From contig CAVTSO010000009.1 of assembly GCA_963737445.1 (NCBI GenBank), positions 434,001-498,000 of the forward strand: a stretch of 64,000 nt of DNA, in the 5' to 3' direction. The notes under the pieces are model-generated. The model was not told where the DNA came from, did not search any database, and worked only from the letters and a program-made list of their open reading frames with translations. The position numbers were made by a program, and so were the translations under genes. Shown here piece by piece: positions 16,447 through 25,584 of this stretch (the stretch's first letter is position 1; each line of letters begins with the position of its first letter). Origin of the DNA: JAICYJ01 sp963737445 (lineage in GTDB: Bacteria; Actinomycetota; Thermoleophilia; Gaiellales; JAICJC01).

Positions 16447-19137
16447 CTACCTGGCGCGGCCGTGCGGTTTGCGACGCCTTCTGCGCGGGGCTGGGCCCGC
16501 TGTCCGCGCGGCCGGCTCGGGCCCGTCTGCGGAGACCGCCGCTCCCACCGGCACCGGCTCCGGCGCCAGCTTCGCGGCCGCCACCCGCGCGTCGCTGCGC
16601 CGGCCCTTGAACTGCTCCTCGCGCTCGAGCAGGATCGCCAGCAGCGGCGAGGCGATGAAGATCGATGAATAGGCGCCGGATGCGATGCCGACCATCAGTG
16701 CGAACGCAAAGTCGGTCAGCGACCCGGTGCCGAAGATGAACAGCAGCGTGACCGGGATCAGCGTCACCGCGGAGGTGTTCAGCGACCGCGTGATCGTCTC
16801 GGCCAGCGACTCGTTGACGACCTGGCTGGCAGTCATCCGCCGCAGGATCGGAATGTTCTCACGCACCCTGTCGAAGACGATCACCGTGTCGTAGAGCGAG
16901 TAGCCGAGGACCGTCAGCACCGCCGCCACCGTGTCGGCCGTGACCTCGCGCTGCGACAGCGAGTAGATGCCAAGCGTGATCAGGATATCGTGCCCGAGCG
17001 CCACCATCATCGGCACCGAGTAGCGCCACTCGAAGCGGAAGGACACGTACAGGAAGATGATCAGCAGCGAGAACCCGATCGCCAGGTAGGCTTGGTCGAG
17101 CACCGATTGGCCGAACGACGAGCTCACGTTCTTGCTGTCGATGGTGTTGGGCGCGATGTGGTACGTCGACTGGATCGACCGCAGCAGCGCGTTCTGCTGC
17201 GGGCCCGGTAGCGCGTGTGACTTGACCTGGAACTGCGTGTAGTCACCGTTCTGGGACTTGCCGACACCCTGCACCACCGGATCCGAGATGCCGGCCTGGG
17301 TGAACGTATTCGTGACCGCGCTGGTGCTGGTCGCCGTCGGCACGGTGAAGTTGAACTGGCTGCCGCCGGTGAAGTCGATGCCCCTGTTCAGCCCCTGCAC
17401 GCCCAGGCTGATCGCGCACACCACCAGGAACACCCCGGAGATCGCGAACCAGACCTTGGTGCGGCCGATGAAGTCGTACTTCTTCCAGCGATCGCCGGAG
17501 CCCACTTGGCCCAGCACGCGCGGGCTGGACATGAACGAGAAGCCGGCCAGCAGGCTCAGCATCGCCCGGGTCGCGACCACCGCCGTGAAGATCGACACGA
17601 GCACGCCCAGGGCGAGCATCACGGCGAAGCCCTTGACGCTCGAGGTGGCCACCAGGATCAGCACCGCGGCCGTGATCAGCGTCACCACGTTGGCGTCGAT
17701 GATCGTATGGAAGCCACGCCGGTAGCCGGTCGCGATCGAGGTGCGGATGCTCTTGCCGGACCGCACCTCTTCCTTGATGCGTTCGAAGATGACGATGTTT
17801 GCATCGGCGGCAACACCGATTGTGAGGATCGTGCCGGCGATGCCGGGCAGGGTCATCGTGATCGGCCACAGCAGCACGATCCCCGCCAGCAGCACGCCGT
17901 AGATGATCAGCGCGATGTCGGCGATCACGCCCAGGAAGCCGTACAGGACGATCAGGAAGATCATCACGAACAGCAGGCCGGCCGCGCCCGCGATCAGGCC
18001 GTTGCGCAGCGAGTCCTTGCCGAGCGTGGCCGAGACGTTGTTGAAGGACGTGGCCGTGAACTTGATCGGCAACGACCCGGACTGCACCTCGAGCGCGATC
18101 CGGTCGGCGTCGCTCTTGGTCAGGCCGCTGATCACGCTGCTGCCGCTGAAGGTGGCGTTGATGCCATTCGGGTTCTCGTCGGGATCGACCACCGGCGTCG
18201 CCACCAGCTGGCCATCCACCACGATCGCGTTGGGCAGGCCGTTGGGCGGGTTGTTCTTGCCGTCGGCCATGCCGGCGGCCCGCGCCTGCTGGGCCAGCGA
18301 CCGCGAGATGTTCGTGAACTCGGCGCCGCCGCCGTTCTTGTAGCTCAGCGTCACGATCGGCTGGCCGGTGTTGGGATCGGTGTCCGACGACGCCGAGACC
18401 TGGTCGCCGGTGATCACGTTCGGGTTGCCCTTCTCGTTCTGGTTCAGGTTGAACAGGTAGTAGAAGGTGCCGGTGCTGGCCGAGACACCGGGGCAGCCGG
18501 TCGACGCGTCGCATGACACCACCTCGGTGCCTTTGGGGATCCCCAGGAACTGTGCCCCGGGCGGCTTCACCGGGTTCTGCGGGTTGTAGTCCTCGAGCAC
18601 CTGGGTCTGCTGCGGCTCGACCTTGCCCAGCTGCTTGTGGTTCGCGTCGAACAGCGCCCACGAGCCGACGCCGTCAGACTTGGCCTGGGCCTTGACGGCG
18701 GGCTTGGTCAGCAGGCTGTACAGCGAGTCGGCCGGCAGCGCCGTGTACGCCTGGGTGCCCTTGGACACGTCGTTCAGGTACTTGAACATGTCGAAGCTCT
18801 GCAGCTGGCCGCTCGAGACGAGCAGCGAGGCGACCGCCGCGGGGTCGCGCACGCCGGGGATGGCGATCGTGATCTGGTCGGGGTTCGTCGAGCTGCGGAT
18901 CTCCGGGTTGAGCGTGCCGTTCGGGTCGATGCGCTTGGAAAGGATCGTGACCGAGGTGTTCAGATCCTGCTGGCTGACGGTCTGGCCCGGCAGCGGGCGC
19001 GCGTCGAGCACGACCTCGAGCCCGCCGCGCAGGTCGAGGCCGAGGCGGAAGCTCCGCTGTGTCATGAGAACCCCGCAGCCGATCATCAGCGCCACGACGA
19101 CGCCCAGGATCAGCCAGTTCCTACGCTTCTCGGACAC
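16447..19137 (-). CDS. secDF: Fused protein translocase subunit SecDF
   Basis: An 896-aa fusion of SecD and SecF, the proton-driven membrane partners of SecYEG that help pull secreted proteins across the membrane. The N-terminal helix (LILGVVVALMIGCGVLM) is followed by the SecD marks FRLGLDLRGGLEVVLDA and the P1 head. A six-helix block ends near residue 540 and contains AGTILTIGVAADANIVIFERIKEE. The SecF half begins near 555 with RGIDFTGGSQF and has YSLYDTVIVFDRVREN and ITRSLNTS. A basic tail (RRRRRKPHGRAR) ends the protein. SecD and SecF are usually separate genes. There is no yajC between tgt and secDF; the gap is 9 bp. Confidence 0.97.
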   Translation of the reverse strand: MSEKRRNWLILGVVVALMIGCGVLMTQRSFRLGLDLRGGLEVVLDARPLPGQTVSQQDLNTSVTILSKRIDPNGTLNPEIRSSTNPDQITIAIPGVRDPAAVASLLVSSGQLQSFDMFKYLNDVSKGTQAYTALPADSLYSLLTKPAVKAQAKSDGVGSWALFDANHKQLGKVEPQQTQVLEDYNPQNPVKPPGAQFLGIPKGTEVVSCDASTGCPGVSASTGTFYYLFNLNQNEKGNPNVITGDQVSASSDTDPNTGQPIVTLSYKNGGGAEFTNISRSLAQQARAAGMADGKNNPPNGLPNAIVVDGQLVATPVVDPDENPNGINATFSGSSVISGLTKSDADRIALEVQSGSLPIKFTATSFNNVSATLGKDSLRNGLIAGAAGLLFVMIFLIVLYGFLGVIADIALIIYGVLLAGIVLLWPITMTLPGIAGTILTIGVAADANIVIFERIKEEVRSGKSIRTSIATGYRRGFHTIIDANVVTLITAAVLILVATSSVKGFAVMLALGVLVSIFTAVVATRAMLSLLAGFSFMSSPRVLGQVGSGDRWKKYDFIGRTKVWFAISGVFLVVCAISLGVQGLNRGIDFTGGSQFNFTVPTATSTSAVTNTFTQAGISDPVVQGVGKSQNGDYTQFQVKSHALPGPQQNALLRSIQSTYHIAPNTIDSKNVSSSFGQSVLDQAYLAIGFSLLIIFLYVSFRFEWRYSVPMMVALGHDILITLGIYSLSQREVTADTVAAVLTVLGYSLYDTVIVFDRVRENIPILRRMTASQVVNESLAETITRSLNTSAVTLIPVTLLFIFGTGSLTDFAFALMVGIASGAYSSIFIASPLLAILLEREEQFKGRRSDARVAAAKLAPEPVPVGAAVSADGPEPAARTAGPAPRRRRRKPHGRAR

Positions 19138-19146
19138 GCGATCAGT

Positions 19147-20265
19147 TTAGTTGATGGCCCCAGCCCCATCCGCCGCCAGCTCCTCCCGGAAGCGTGCGAA
19201 ACGGCCCTGCACGATCGCGCGGCGGGTGGCGGCCACCAGCGCGATCACCTGGTGCAGGTTGTGCACGGTGAGCAGCCGCAGGCCGGTGATCTCGTCCTGC
19301 GTGATCAGGTGGCGGATGTAGGCTCGGGAGAAGTCGCGGCAGGCCGGACACCCACATCCCGCGACCAGTGGCGCGCCGTCGCGGGCGAACCGCGCATTGC
19401 GCAGATTCAGCCTCCCGCCTGGAACCAGCGCGCTTCCGGTGCGCCCGAGCCGGGTCGGAAGCACGCAGTCGAACATGTCCACGCCGCGCTCGATCACACC
19501 CAGCAGGCCGTCCGGATCGCCGATGCCCATGAAGTATCGCGGCCGGTCCGCCGGCAGCATCTCGGTGGTCGCCGCGACCGTGTCCAGCATCAGCCCGCGC
19601 TCCTCTCCCACCGACAGCCCGCCGATCGCATAGCCGTCAAATCCGATCCCAACGATGTCGGCCGCGCTGCGCTCCCGCATCGCCAGGTCGGTGGCGCCCT
19701 GCACGATGCCGAACACCATCTGCCCGGGCGCGCGCTCCGCCGCGCGGCTGCGCTGCGCCCACAGCGACGTGCGCCTGACCGCCTCGGCGAGCTGCTCGGG
19801 CGTGACGTCGGCGCGCGTGCACTCGTCGAACGCCATCGCGATATCCGATCCCAGCTGCTGCTGCACCTCCATCGCCAGCTCCGGCGTGAAGCGCGCCCGC
19901 GACCCGTCGTAGACCGATTGGAACGTGACCCCGTCGTCGTCGACGCGGTCGGCCGTGTGGCGCAGCGAGAACACCTGGAAGCCGCCCGAGTCGGTCAGGA
20001 TCGGGCCGTCCCAGGCCATGAACCGGTGCAGGCCGCCCAGGTCGGCGATCACGTCGGCGCCTGGCCGGAAGTGCAGGTGGTACGTGTTTCCGAGCACGAT
20101 CTGCGCCCCCAGGTCGCGCAGCTCGGAGGGCAGCAGCGCCTTCACGCTGCCTTTGGTGCCGACGGGCATGAAGACGGGCGTCTCCACCACGCCGTGCGCC
20201 GTCTCCAGGATTCCCGCGCGGGCGCCGCCGTCGCGTGCAACCAGCTCGAAGTCGCCGATGCTCAC
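19147..20265 (-). CDS. tgt: tRNA-guanine(34) transglycosylase (queuine tRNA-ribosyltransferase)
   Basis: A 372-aa TGT that exchanges guanine 34 of GUN-anticodon tRNAs for preQ1. It has the substrate-binding TDSGGFQVFSL with D92, the FDGYAIGGLSVGE segment, GIGDPDGLLGVIERGVDMFDCVLPTR, and the zinc site CGCPACRDFSRAYIRHL with its downstream His. The GTG start at 20265 is chosen because its GTGA overlaps the queA stop; reading further upstream runs into queA. With queA it makes the last two tRNA-linked steps of queuosine synthesis. preQ1-forming genes (queCDEF) are not in the window. Confidence 0.96.
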   Translation of the reverse strand: MSIGDFELVARDGGARAGILETAHGVVETPVFMPVGTKGSVKALLPSELRDLGAQIVLGNTYHLHFRPGADVIADLGGLHRFMAWDGPILTDSGGFQVFSLRHTADRVDDDGVTFQSVYDGSRARFTPELAMEVQQQLGSDIAMAFDECTRADVTPEQLAEAVRRTSLWAQRSRAAERAPGQMVFGIVQGATDLAMRERSAADIVGIGFDGYAIGGLSVGEERGLMLDTVAATTEMLPADRPRYFMGIGDPDGLLGVIERGVDMFDCVLPTRLGRTGSALVPGGRLNLRNARFARDGAPLVAGCGCPACRDFSRAYIRHLITQDEITGLRLLTVHNLHQVIALVAATRRAIVQGRFARFREELAADGAGAIN

Positions 20266-21269
20266 AGGATCAGGCTCGCATCGCCGAAGCTGTAGAAGCG
20301 GTAGCGCTCGGACACGGCGGTACGGTACAGGGCGCGCGTCTGCTCGACCCCCGCGAACGCCATCACCATCGCCAGTAGGGTCGAGCGCGGCAGGTGGAAG
20401 TTCGTGATCATCGCCCCAGTGGCACGGAACCGGTATCCGGGTGTGATCAGGAGCCGGGTGCGGCCCTCGAGGTCGGCCCCATGCTCGCCGAACACCGTCT
20501 CCAACACGCGCACGCTGGTGGTTCCCACGGCCACGATCCGGCGTCCCTCGGATCGCGCCCGCTCGACGGCGGCGGCGGTCTGCTCCGGCACCCGGTAGCG
20601 CTCGGAGTGGACCGGATGGTCCTCGACGACCTCCTCGGCCAGCGGCCGGAAGGTGTCCAGGCCGACGTCCAGCGTGACCGACGCCACCTCGTGGTCGCGC
20701 CGGATCTCGTCCCACATGCGCTTGCTGAAGTGCAGGCCCGCGGTGGGCGCGGCGGCCGACCCGGGGTGCTGCGCGTACACGGTCTGGTAGTCGGCCGGGT
20801 CGCCCAGCGGCTCGGTGATGTAGGGCGGCAGCGGCATCTCGCCCGAGGCGGCGAGCGCCTGCTCGAGCGTGCCGGGCGCCGATACATGCACCCGCACGCG
20901 CCCCTCCCCCAGCCGCTCGACGATCGTGACGCGCATGTCGCCCGCCTCCAGCACCTCGTCCTCTCGCAGCCGCCGGTAGGGCCGCACCAGCGCCTCCCAG
21001 GAGCCGTCGCCGGCCGGCTCGAGCAGCAGCACCTCGGCCGCGCCGCCCGTGGCCCGCCGCGCACGGACGCGCACCGGCAGCACCCGCGTGTCGTTTACGA
21101 CCAGCAGGTCGCCGGGCGACAGCTCGCGGGAGAGATCCCGGAACAGCCGGTGGCGGATCGCGCCGCCGGCGCGGTCGTAGACGAGCAGTCGCGCGCTGTC
21201 ACGCGGCTCGGCCGCGTGCTGTGCGATCAGCTCAGGAGGCAGCTCGTAGGCGAGATCGGTGGCGCGCAT
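20262..21269 (-). CDS. queA: S-adenosylmethionine:tRNA ribosyltransferase-isomerase
   Basis: A 335-aa QueA that transfers the ribosyl part of SAM to preQ1 in tRNA to give epoxyqueuosine. Family marks: DLAYELPPELIAQHA at the N-terminus, HRLFRDLSRELSPGDLLVVNDTRVLPVR, GSAAAPTAGLHFS, VGTTSVRVLE and the C-terminal TNFHLPRSTLLAMVMAFAG. ATG 21269 is the normal family start. It overlaps the end of the Coa1-like gene by 43 bp and tgt by 4 bp, indicating co-transcription on the minus strand. Confidence 0.96.
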   Translation of the reverse strand: MRATDLAYELPPELIAQHAAEPRDSARLLVYDRAGGAIRHRLFRDLSRELSPGDLLVVNDTRVLPVRVRARRATGGAAEVLLLEPAGDGSWEALVRPYRRLREDEVLEAGDMRVTIVERLGEGRVRVHVSAPGTLEQALAASGEMPLPPYITEPLGDPADYQTVYAQHPGSAAAPTAGLHFSKRMWDEIRRDHEVASVTLDVGLDTFRPLAEEVVEDHPVHSERYRVPEQTAAAVERARSEGRRIVAVGTTSVRVLETVFGEHGADLEGRTRLLITPGYRFRATGAMITNFHLPRSTLLAMVMAFAGVEQTRALYRTAVSERYRFYSFGDASLIL

Positions 21270-21709
21270 GGCATCTGGAAGCGTTTCCCGTCCACGGTCA
21301 GGACGCCGCCCGTGACGAACCATCGCGAGCCGTGCTTGACCTCCGTGATCTTGACGCGGCCGCTGCGCCAGTTTCCGTGCACGTCGAAGCTGAGGTTGGC
21401 CCGGCCCGAGTTCCCGTTCTCGCTGATCGGCCCGGTCACCGCCAGCCCGAAGCCGAGCACGGCGCCCAGCTGCATGCGGGTCAGCGCGCTGCCGTGGCCT
21501 GAGCGGACGTAGTCGGCGGCCTTCTGGTAGGCCGGACCCTTCGAGACGTTCTCGACGACGGTCAGCGTGACGACGCCGGCCGCGACCAGCACGCCCACGG
21601 CGGCGGTGATCAGGATCGCCCACTGGCGATGGCGGCGGAGCATGTGCACGGCTGCCCAGTCTGCCATGCGGCGGCGGGCGGGCGCCGAGACACCGGCCGA
21701 CTCAGACAC
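21227..21709 (-). CDS. Single-pass membrane protein with Coa1-like domain, unknown function
   Basis: About 160 residues: a short basic N-terminus, one transmembrane helix (WAILITAAVGVLVAAGVVTLTVV), then an extracytoplasmic domain. In that domain YVRSGHGSALTRMQLGAVLG, GPISENGNSGRANLSFDV and GRVKITEVKHGSRWFVTGG resemble the pattern of cytochrome-oxidase-assembly Coa1-like domains in bacterial proteins. I place the start at GTG 21709, overlapping the peptidase stop by 8 bp; ATG 21667 is equally possible, as neither has a Shine-Dalgarno sequence. The last 43 bp overlap queA. The role is unknown; the Coa1 resemblance is by eye and does not prove a link to cytochrome oxidase. Confidence 0.65.
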   Translation of the reverse strand: MSESAGVSAPARRRMADWAAVHMLRRHRQWAILITAAVGVLVAAGVVTLTVVENVSKGPAYQKAADYVRSGHGSALTRMQLGAVLGFGLAVTGPISENGNSGRANLSFDVHGNWRSGRVKITEVKHGSRWFVTGGVLTVDGKRFQMPCAPPISPTSCLLS

Positions 21710-22652
21710 AGGCGAACCGATCGGTGGCGGCGAGCAGCCGGTCCCGCATGGCCGTCCCGCCGGCGGCGTGGCCACCTTCGCCGACGACCTCCAGCGTGGC
21801 GTCGGGCAGCGCCAGGTGCAGGTCCCACGCCGAGGCCAGCGGCGCCTGCAGGTCGAAGCGGCCGTGGATGAGCGCCGCCGGCACCCCGGCCAGACGGCCG
21901 GCGTCACGGAGCAGGCTGCCGTCCTCGATCCAGAGATCGTGGTGGACGTAGTGTGTGACAAGGCGTGCGAAGCCAAGGGCGAACGCCGGATCGCGGAAGC
22001 GCTCGGCGATGCCGTTGGCTGGGGGCCAGTCCGGGGTCACCGACTCCCACGCGCACCAGTCCTCCGCCGCCTTGCGGTGCACCGCCGGGTCGGGGTCGTG
22101 CAGCAGGCGCCGGTACCCGGCGACCGGGTCGTCGTCTCCCGCGGCGGCCGCGAACCGGTACCACTGCTCGGGGAACATCACGCCCACGCCGCCGCGGAAC
22201 AGCCAGTCGGCCTCGCTGCGGCGCCCGGTGGTGATGCCCCACAGCACCAGCTCGCTGACCCGGCCCGGATACCGCTCGGCGTAGGCGAGCGCCAGCTCAC
22301 ACCCGAACGACCCGCCCCACACCAGCCAGCGGTCGATCTCGAGCAGCTCGCGCAGCGCCTCGATGTCGTCGATCAGGTGCGGCGTGGTGTTGGCCTCGAG
22401 CGCCGCCAGATCCGTGCCGGCGGTGGGCGTGCTGCGCCCGCAGCCGCGCTGGTCGAGCAGCACGACGCGGTAGCACTCGGGATCGAACATCTCGCGGTGC
22501 CACGGCTTGCAGCCCGAGCCGGGGCCGCCGTGCAGCACCAAGGCGGGCTTACCCGCCGGGTTTCCGCACACTTCCCAGTAGACGTCGTGGCCGTCGCCGG
22601 CAGCGAGCATCCCATGCTGCTGCGGCTCGATCGCCGCGTAGCGCTCACGCAT
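21702..22652 (-). CDS. pip: Prolyl aminopeptidase (alpha/beta-hydrolase, S33)
   Basis: A 316-aa S33 peptidase that removes N-terminal proline from peptides. Motifs: LVLHGGPGSGC (oxyanion region), LDQRGCGRSTP, the nucleophile elbow WGGSFGCELAL (the family more often has GGSWG), WLFRGGVGVMFPEQW of the cap domain, HGRFDLQAPL with the catalytic Asp, and GGHAAGG with the catalytic His. It is cytoplasmic, with no signal peptide. It lies 13 bp downstream of ruvB on the same strand, which is not a common neighbour. Confidence 0.9.
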   Translation of the reverse strand: MRERYAAIEPQQHGMLAAGDGHDVYWEVCGNPAGKPALVLHGGPGSGCKPWHREMFDPECYRVVLLDQRGCGRSTPTAGTDLAALEANTTPHLIDDIEALRELLEIDRWLVWGGSFGCELALAYAERYPGRVSELVLWGITTGRRSEADWLFRGGVGVMFPEQWYRFAAAAGDDDPVAGYRRLLHDPDPAVHRKAAEDWCAWESVTPDWPPANGIAERFRDPAFALGFARLVTHYVHHDLWIEDGSLLRDAGRLAGVPAALIHGRFDLQAPLASAWDLHLALPDATLEVVGEGGHAAGGTAMRDRLLAATDRFACV

Positions 22653-22665
22653 CCAAGGACGGTAG

Positions 22666-23691
22666 CTAGAACAGCCGCGGATCGCGGTCGGGCACGGTCA
22701 GCCCGAGGTGCCTGTACGCGGCGTTCGTGACCACACGGCCGCGCGGTGTCCGCTGCAGCAGCCCCATCTGCAGCAGGTAGGGCTCGTAGACGTCCTCGAG
22801 CGTGTCCGGCTCCTCGCCGATGGCGACGGCCAGCGTCGACAGGCCAACCGGGCCGCCCGAGAACGTCTCGGCCACGCGCCGCAGGATCTCCCGGTCGATC
22901 CGCTCCAGCCCGAGGTCGTCCACCTCGAACAGCTCAAGTGCCTCGGATGCGATCTCGTGGCTGATCACGCCGTCGTGCCGCACCTGGGCGAAGTCGCGGA
23001 CGCGGCGCAGGATCCGGTTGGCCACCCGCGGGGTGCCGCGCGACCGGCGGGCGATCTCATTGCAGCCGCCCTCATCGATCTCGACGGCCAGGATGCCCGC
23101 AGAGCGGCCAACGATCTGCTCGATCTCCTCGGGCCGGTAGTGCTCAAGCCGGTGCGTGATGCCGAAGCGGTCGCGCAGCGGCGTCGTCAGCAGGCCGGTG
23201 CGCGTGGTCGCGCCCACCAGCGTGAACGGCGCCAGATCGAGGCGGATCGAGTGCGCGCCGGGGCCCTGGCCGATCACGATGTCGATGCAGCCGTCCTCCA
23301 TGGCCGGATACAGCAGCTCCTCGATCGAGCGGTTCAGGCGGTGGATCTCGTCGATGAACAGCACGTCGTTGGGCTCGAGGGCGGTCATGATCGCGGCCAT
23401 GTCGGCCTTGCGGTCGATGGCCGGCCCCGACATGATCCGCAGCGCCGAGCTCATCTCGGTCGCGATGATTCCGGCCAGCGACGTCTTGCCGAGGCCGGGT
23501 GGGCCCGCCAAGAGGACGTGCTCGCAGGGCTCGTTGCGGGCCCGCGCCGCCTCCAGGAAGATCGAGAGCTGCTCCTTGACCGCCTCCTGGCCGACGAACT
23601 CCGACAGCCGCCGCGGCCGCAGCGTCTGGTCGAGCTCCTCCTCGCCGGGCGCCAGCAGCGGATCGGGGATGCGGTCGGCAGGCGCGCTCAT
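22666..23691 (-). CDS. ruvB: Holliday junction branch migration DNA helicase RuvB
   Basis: A 341-aa AAA+ motor that drives branch migration with RuvA. Walker A GPPGLGKT is at 63-70 and Walker B DEIH at 114-117. Sensor and arginine-finger region GATTRTGLLTTPLRDRFGI follows, and the winged-helix end has LLQRTPRGRVVTNAAYRHLG. It starts at ATG 23691, overlapping the ruvA stop by 4 bp. This is the normal ruvC-ruvA-ruvB order. Confidence 0.98.
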   Translation of the reverse strand: MSAPADRIPDPLLAPGEEELDQTLRPRRLSEFVGQEAVKEQLSIFLEAARARNEPCEHVLLAGPPGLGKTSLAGIIATEMSSALRIMSGPAIDRKADMAAIMTALEPNDVLFIDEIHRLNRSIEELLYPAMEDGCIDIVIGQGPGAHSIRLDLAPFTLVGATTRTGLLTTPLRDRFGITHRLEHYRPEEIEQIVGRSAGILAVEIDEGGCNEIARRSRGTPRVANRILRRVRDFAQVRHDGVISHEIASEALELFEVDDLGLERIDREILRRVAETFSGGPVGLSTLAVAIGEEPDTLEDVYEPYLLQMGLLQRTPRGRVVTNAAYRHLGLTVPDRDPRLF

Positions 23692-24278
23692 GCGCTCGCC
23701 CCCGCGGCCAGCGCCTGGCGGATCCGCTCGCCCACCGGCAGGTCGGCATCGATGCTGCGCAAGGCCGCCTCGGCCTCCGCCACGGTCATGCCGAGGCCGA
23801 TCAGACCGTCGCGGGCAGCGGTGTGATCGTCGGCCAACGGCACGTCGCCGGCATCCTGCACCTGCGCCGCCGGCAGCGATCCGACCTTGTCCTTGAGGTC
23901 GATCACGACCCGCTCGGCGGTCTTGCGGCCAACGCCGGCGATGCTCGTGAACAGCGCGTGGTCGGACGTGACGATGGCGCGGCGGATCTGGTCGGGCGCG
24001 TACCCCGACACGATCGCCAGCGCCGCCTTCGGCCCCACGCCGGACACGCCCAGCAGCAGCTCGAACAGGTCACGCTCGGCGGTGCTGGCGAACCCGAACA
24101 GGATCAGCGCGTCCTCGCGTACGTGCAGGTGCGTGACCAGGGTCACCTCCTCGCCGTCCGGCACCGCCATCCGGATCGCGGCGCTGGTCGCCGCCAGCAG
24201 GTAGCCGACGCCGCCCACGTCGATAACGATCTGGCCGGAGCCGCGCTCCAGTACCTTCCCGCGCAGCGTCGCGATCAT
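23688..24278 (-). CDS. ruvA: Holliday junction branch migration protein RuvA
   Basis: A 196-aa RuvA that binds the four-way junction and loads RuvB. It has the N-terminal OB-fold (MIATLRGKVLERGSGQIVID), two helix-hairpin-helix elements (LLGVSGVGPKAALAIVSG and TSIAGVGRKTAERVVIDLKD) and a C-terminal RuvB-binding helix bundle near 145-190. The ATG start overlaps the ruvC stop by 4 bp. The length is usual for the family. Confidence 0.97.
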   Translation of the reverse strand: MIATLRGKVLERGSGQIVIDVGGVGYLLAATSAAIRMAVPDGEEVTLVTHLHVREDALILFGFASTAERDLFELLLGVSGVGPKAALAIVSGYAPDQIRRAIVTSDHALFTSIAGVGRKTAERVVIDLKDKVGSLPAAQVQDAGDVPLADDHTAARDGLIGLGMTVAEAEAALRSIDADLPVGERIRQALAAGASA

Positions 24279-24775
24279 CGCGCCGCCGCCTGGGCCAGTC
24301 GCCGCCCTCGGTTGCGCATCGCGTGGCAGATCGCCACCGCCAGCGCGTCGGTGGCGTGGTCGCTGGCAGCGGCCAGGTCGGCCGAGAGCATCGCGCCCAC
24401 CATCCGCTGCACCTGCAGCTTATCGGCGCGGCCGTAGCCGCAGACCGCCGCCTTCACCTCGGCCGGCGGATACGCGGCCGCGTCCAGCCCGGCCTGGCCG
24501 CAGGCGGCCAGCACGGCACCCCGCGCCTGGCCTACCGACAGCACCGCGCGTGGGTTCACCCCCACGAACAGATCCTCCATGGCAACCGCCTCGGGCGCGT
24601 GCTGGGAGATCAGCGCCGCCACCCGGCTGTGGATCTCACCCATCCGCCGGGACGGCTGCGCGCGGGCCGGTGTCGAGATCAGGCCGTGATCGATGGCGCG
24701 CAGCATCGAGCCCTCCGCCGAGATCACGCCGAAGCCGGTCGAGGCCGTACCGGGGTCGATGCCGAGCACGATCAT
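24275..24775 (-). CDS. ruvC: Crossover junction endodeoxyribonuclease RuvC
   Basis: A 166-aa resolvase that cuts Holliday junctions. The catalytic acidic residues are visible: D7 in MIVLGIDPG, E67 in AMEDLFVG, and HATDALAVAICH with H140 and D143. The start at ATG 24775 matches the family N-terminus; the frame continues upstream to 24832 but that part is not RuvC-like. It is the first gene of the ruvCAB run and is divergent from dedA, 92 bp apart. Confidence 0.97.
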   Translation of the reverse strand: MIVLGIDPGTASTGFGVISAEGSMLRAIDHGLISTPARAQPSRRMGEIHSRVAALISQHAPEAVAMEDLFVGVNPRAVLSVGQARGAVLAACGQAGLDAAAYPPAEVKAAVCGYGRADKLQVQRMVGAMLSADLAAASDHATDALAVAICHAMRNRGRRLAQAAAR

Positions 24776-24867
24776 CTGGCCGCAGTCTACCGGCGTGGGC
24801 GGACGCGACCGAACGGGTGTTCCCGCTGCCAAGCCCCTCCGAATCGTGGCCCGGTACAGTCCATCGC

Positions 24868-25584
24868 ATGGAGATCAGTCGCCCGGCCACGCGGTGGTGG
24901 CTGCCGCCCGTGCTGCGGCTGGCGGCGGCCTTCTCGGCCGTGGCGGTCGCGGGTCTGGTGATCTGGCAGGTGCTGAAGTACGTCGATCTGCCGAGCGCCA
25001 ACTCGTTGCTGCACGACTACGGGTACCTGGGAGTGGCGATCGGCGCGTTCGGCGACAGCTTCGGCCTGCCCTCCTCGGGCGAGATCGTGCTGCTGGCCGC
25101 CGCCGCTGCCGCAGCCGCCTCCAACGAGTTCAGCCTGCCGCTCGTGGTGCTGGTGGCGTGGGCGTTCGCGCTGGCCGGTGACCTCTGCGCGTACGGCATC
25201 GGGCGCGCCGCCGGCCCCGGCGTGCTGCGCCGCTTCGGGGTGCACGAGGACAGCTCCGTGCACGTCTTCATGGCACGCTACGGCGCCGGCGCCGTGGCCG
25301 CAGGCAGGCTGATCGCGGGTATTCGCACCAAGCTGGCGATCGTCTCCGGCAGCACCCGCATGCCGTTCCACCGCTACCTGTTTGCGGATGCCCTGGGCGC
25401 CGCCGTGTGGGCGATCCTGATCGGCGTGCTCGGCTACCTGTTCTCGAGCTCCGTATCCACGCTGATCGACCGCTTCGGCTCCGCCAGCCAGGTGGTCGGC
25501 CTGATCGCGATCGTCGCCGTCGCGGCACTGGTGCTCTACCTGTGCGTGCGCTACGTGCTGCGGTTCCGCGCGGCGGCTGCCTAG
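24868..25584 (+). CDS. DedA family membrane protein
   Basis: A 238-aa DedA/SNARE-associated protein. Family members help recycle lipid carriers such as undecaprenyl phosphate. Hydrophobic segments lie at about 15-37, 46-75 (GYLGVAIGAFGDSFGLPSSGEIVLLAA, with the family Glu), 85-105, 150-185 and 205-230. The conserved loop GRLIAGIRTKLAIVSGSTRMPFHRYL and the following G-x3-W (GAAVWAILIG) are clear. The start at ATG 24868 gives the usual length. Its stop overlaps the convergent yebC stop by 4 bp. Confidence 0.92.
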   Translation: MEISRPATRWWLPPVLRLAAAFSAVAVAGLVIWQVLKYVDLPSANSLLHDYGYLGVAIGAFGDSFGLPSSGEIVLLAAAAAAAASNEFSLPLVVLVAWAFALAGDLCAYGIGRAAGPGVLRRFGVHEDSSVHVFMARYGAGAVAAGRLIAGIRTKLAIVSGSTRMPFHRYLFADALGAAVWAILIGVLGYLFSSSVSTLIDRFGSASQVVGLIAIVAVAALVLYLCVRYVLRFRAAAA

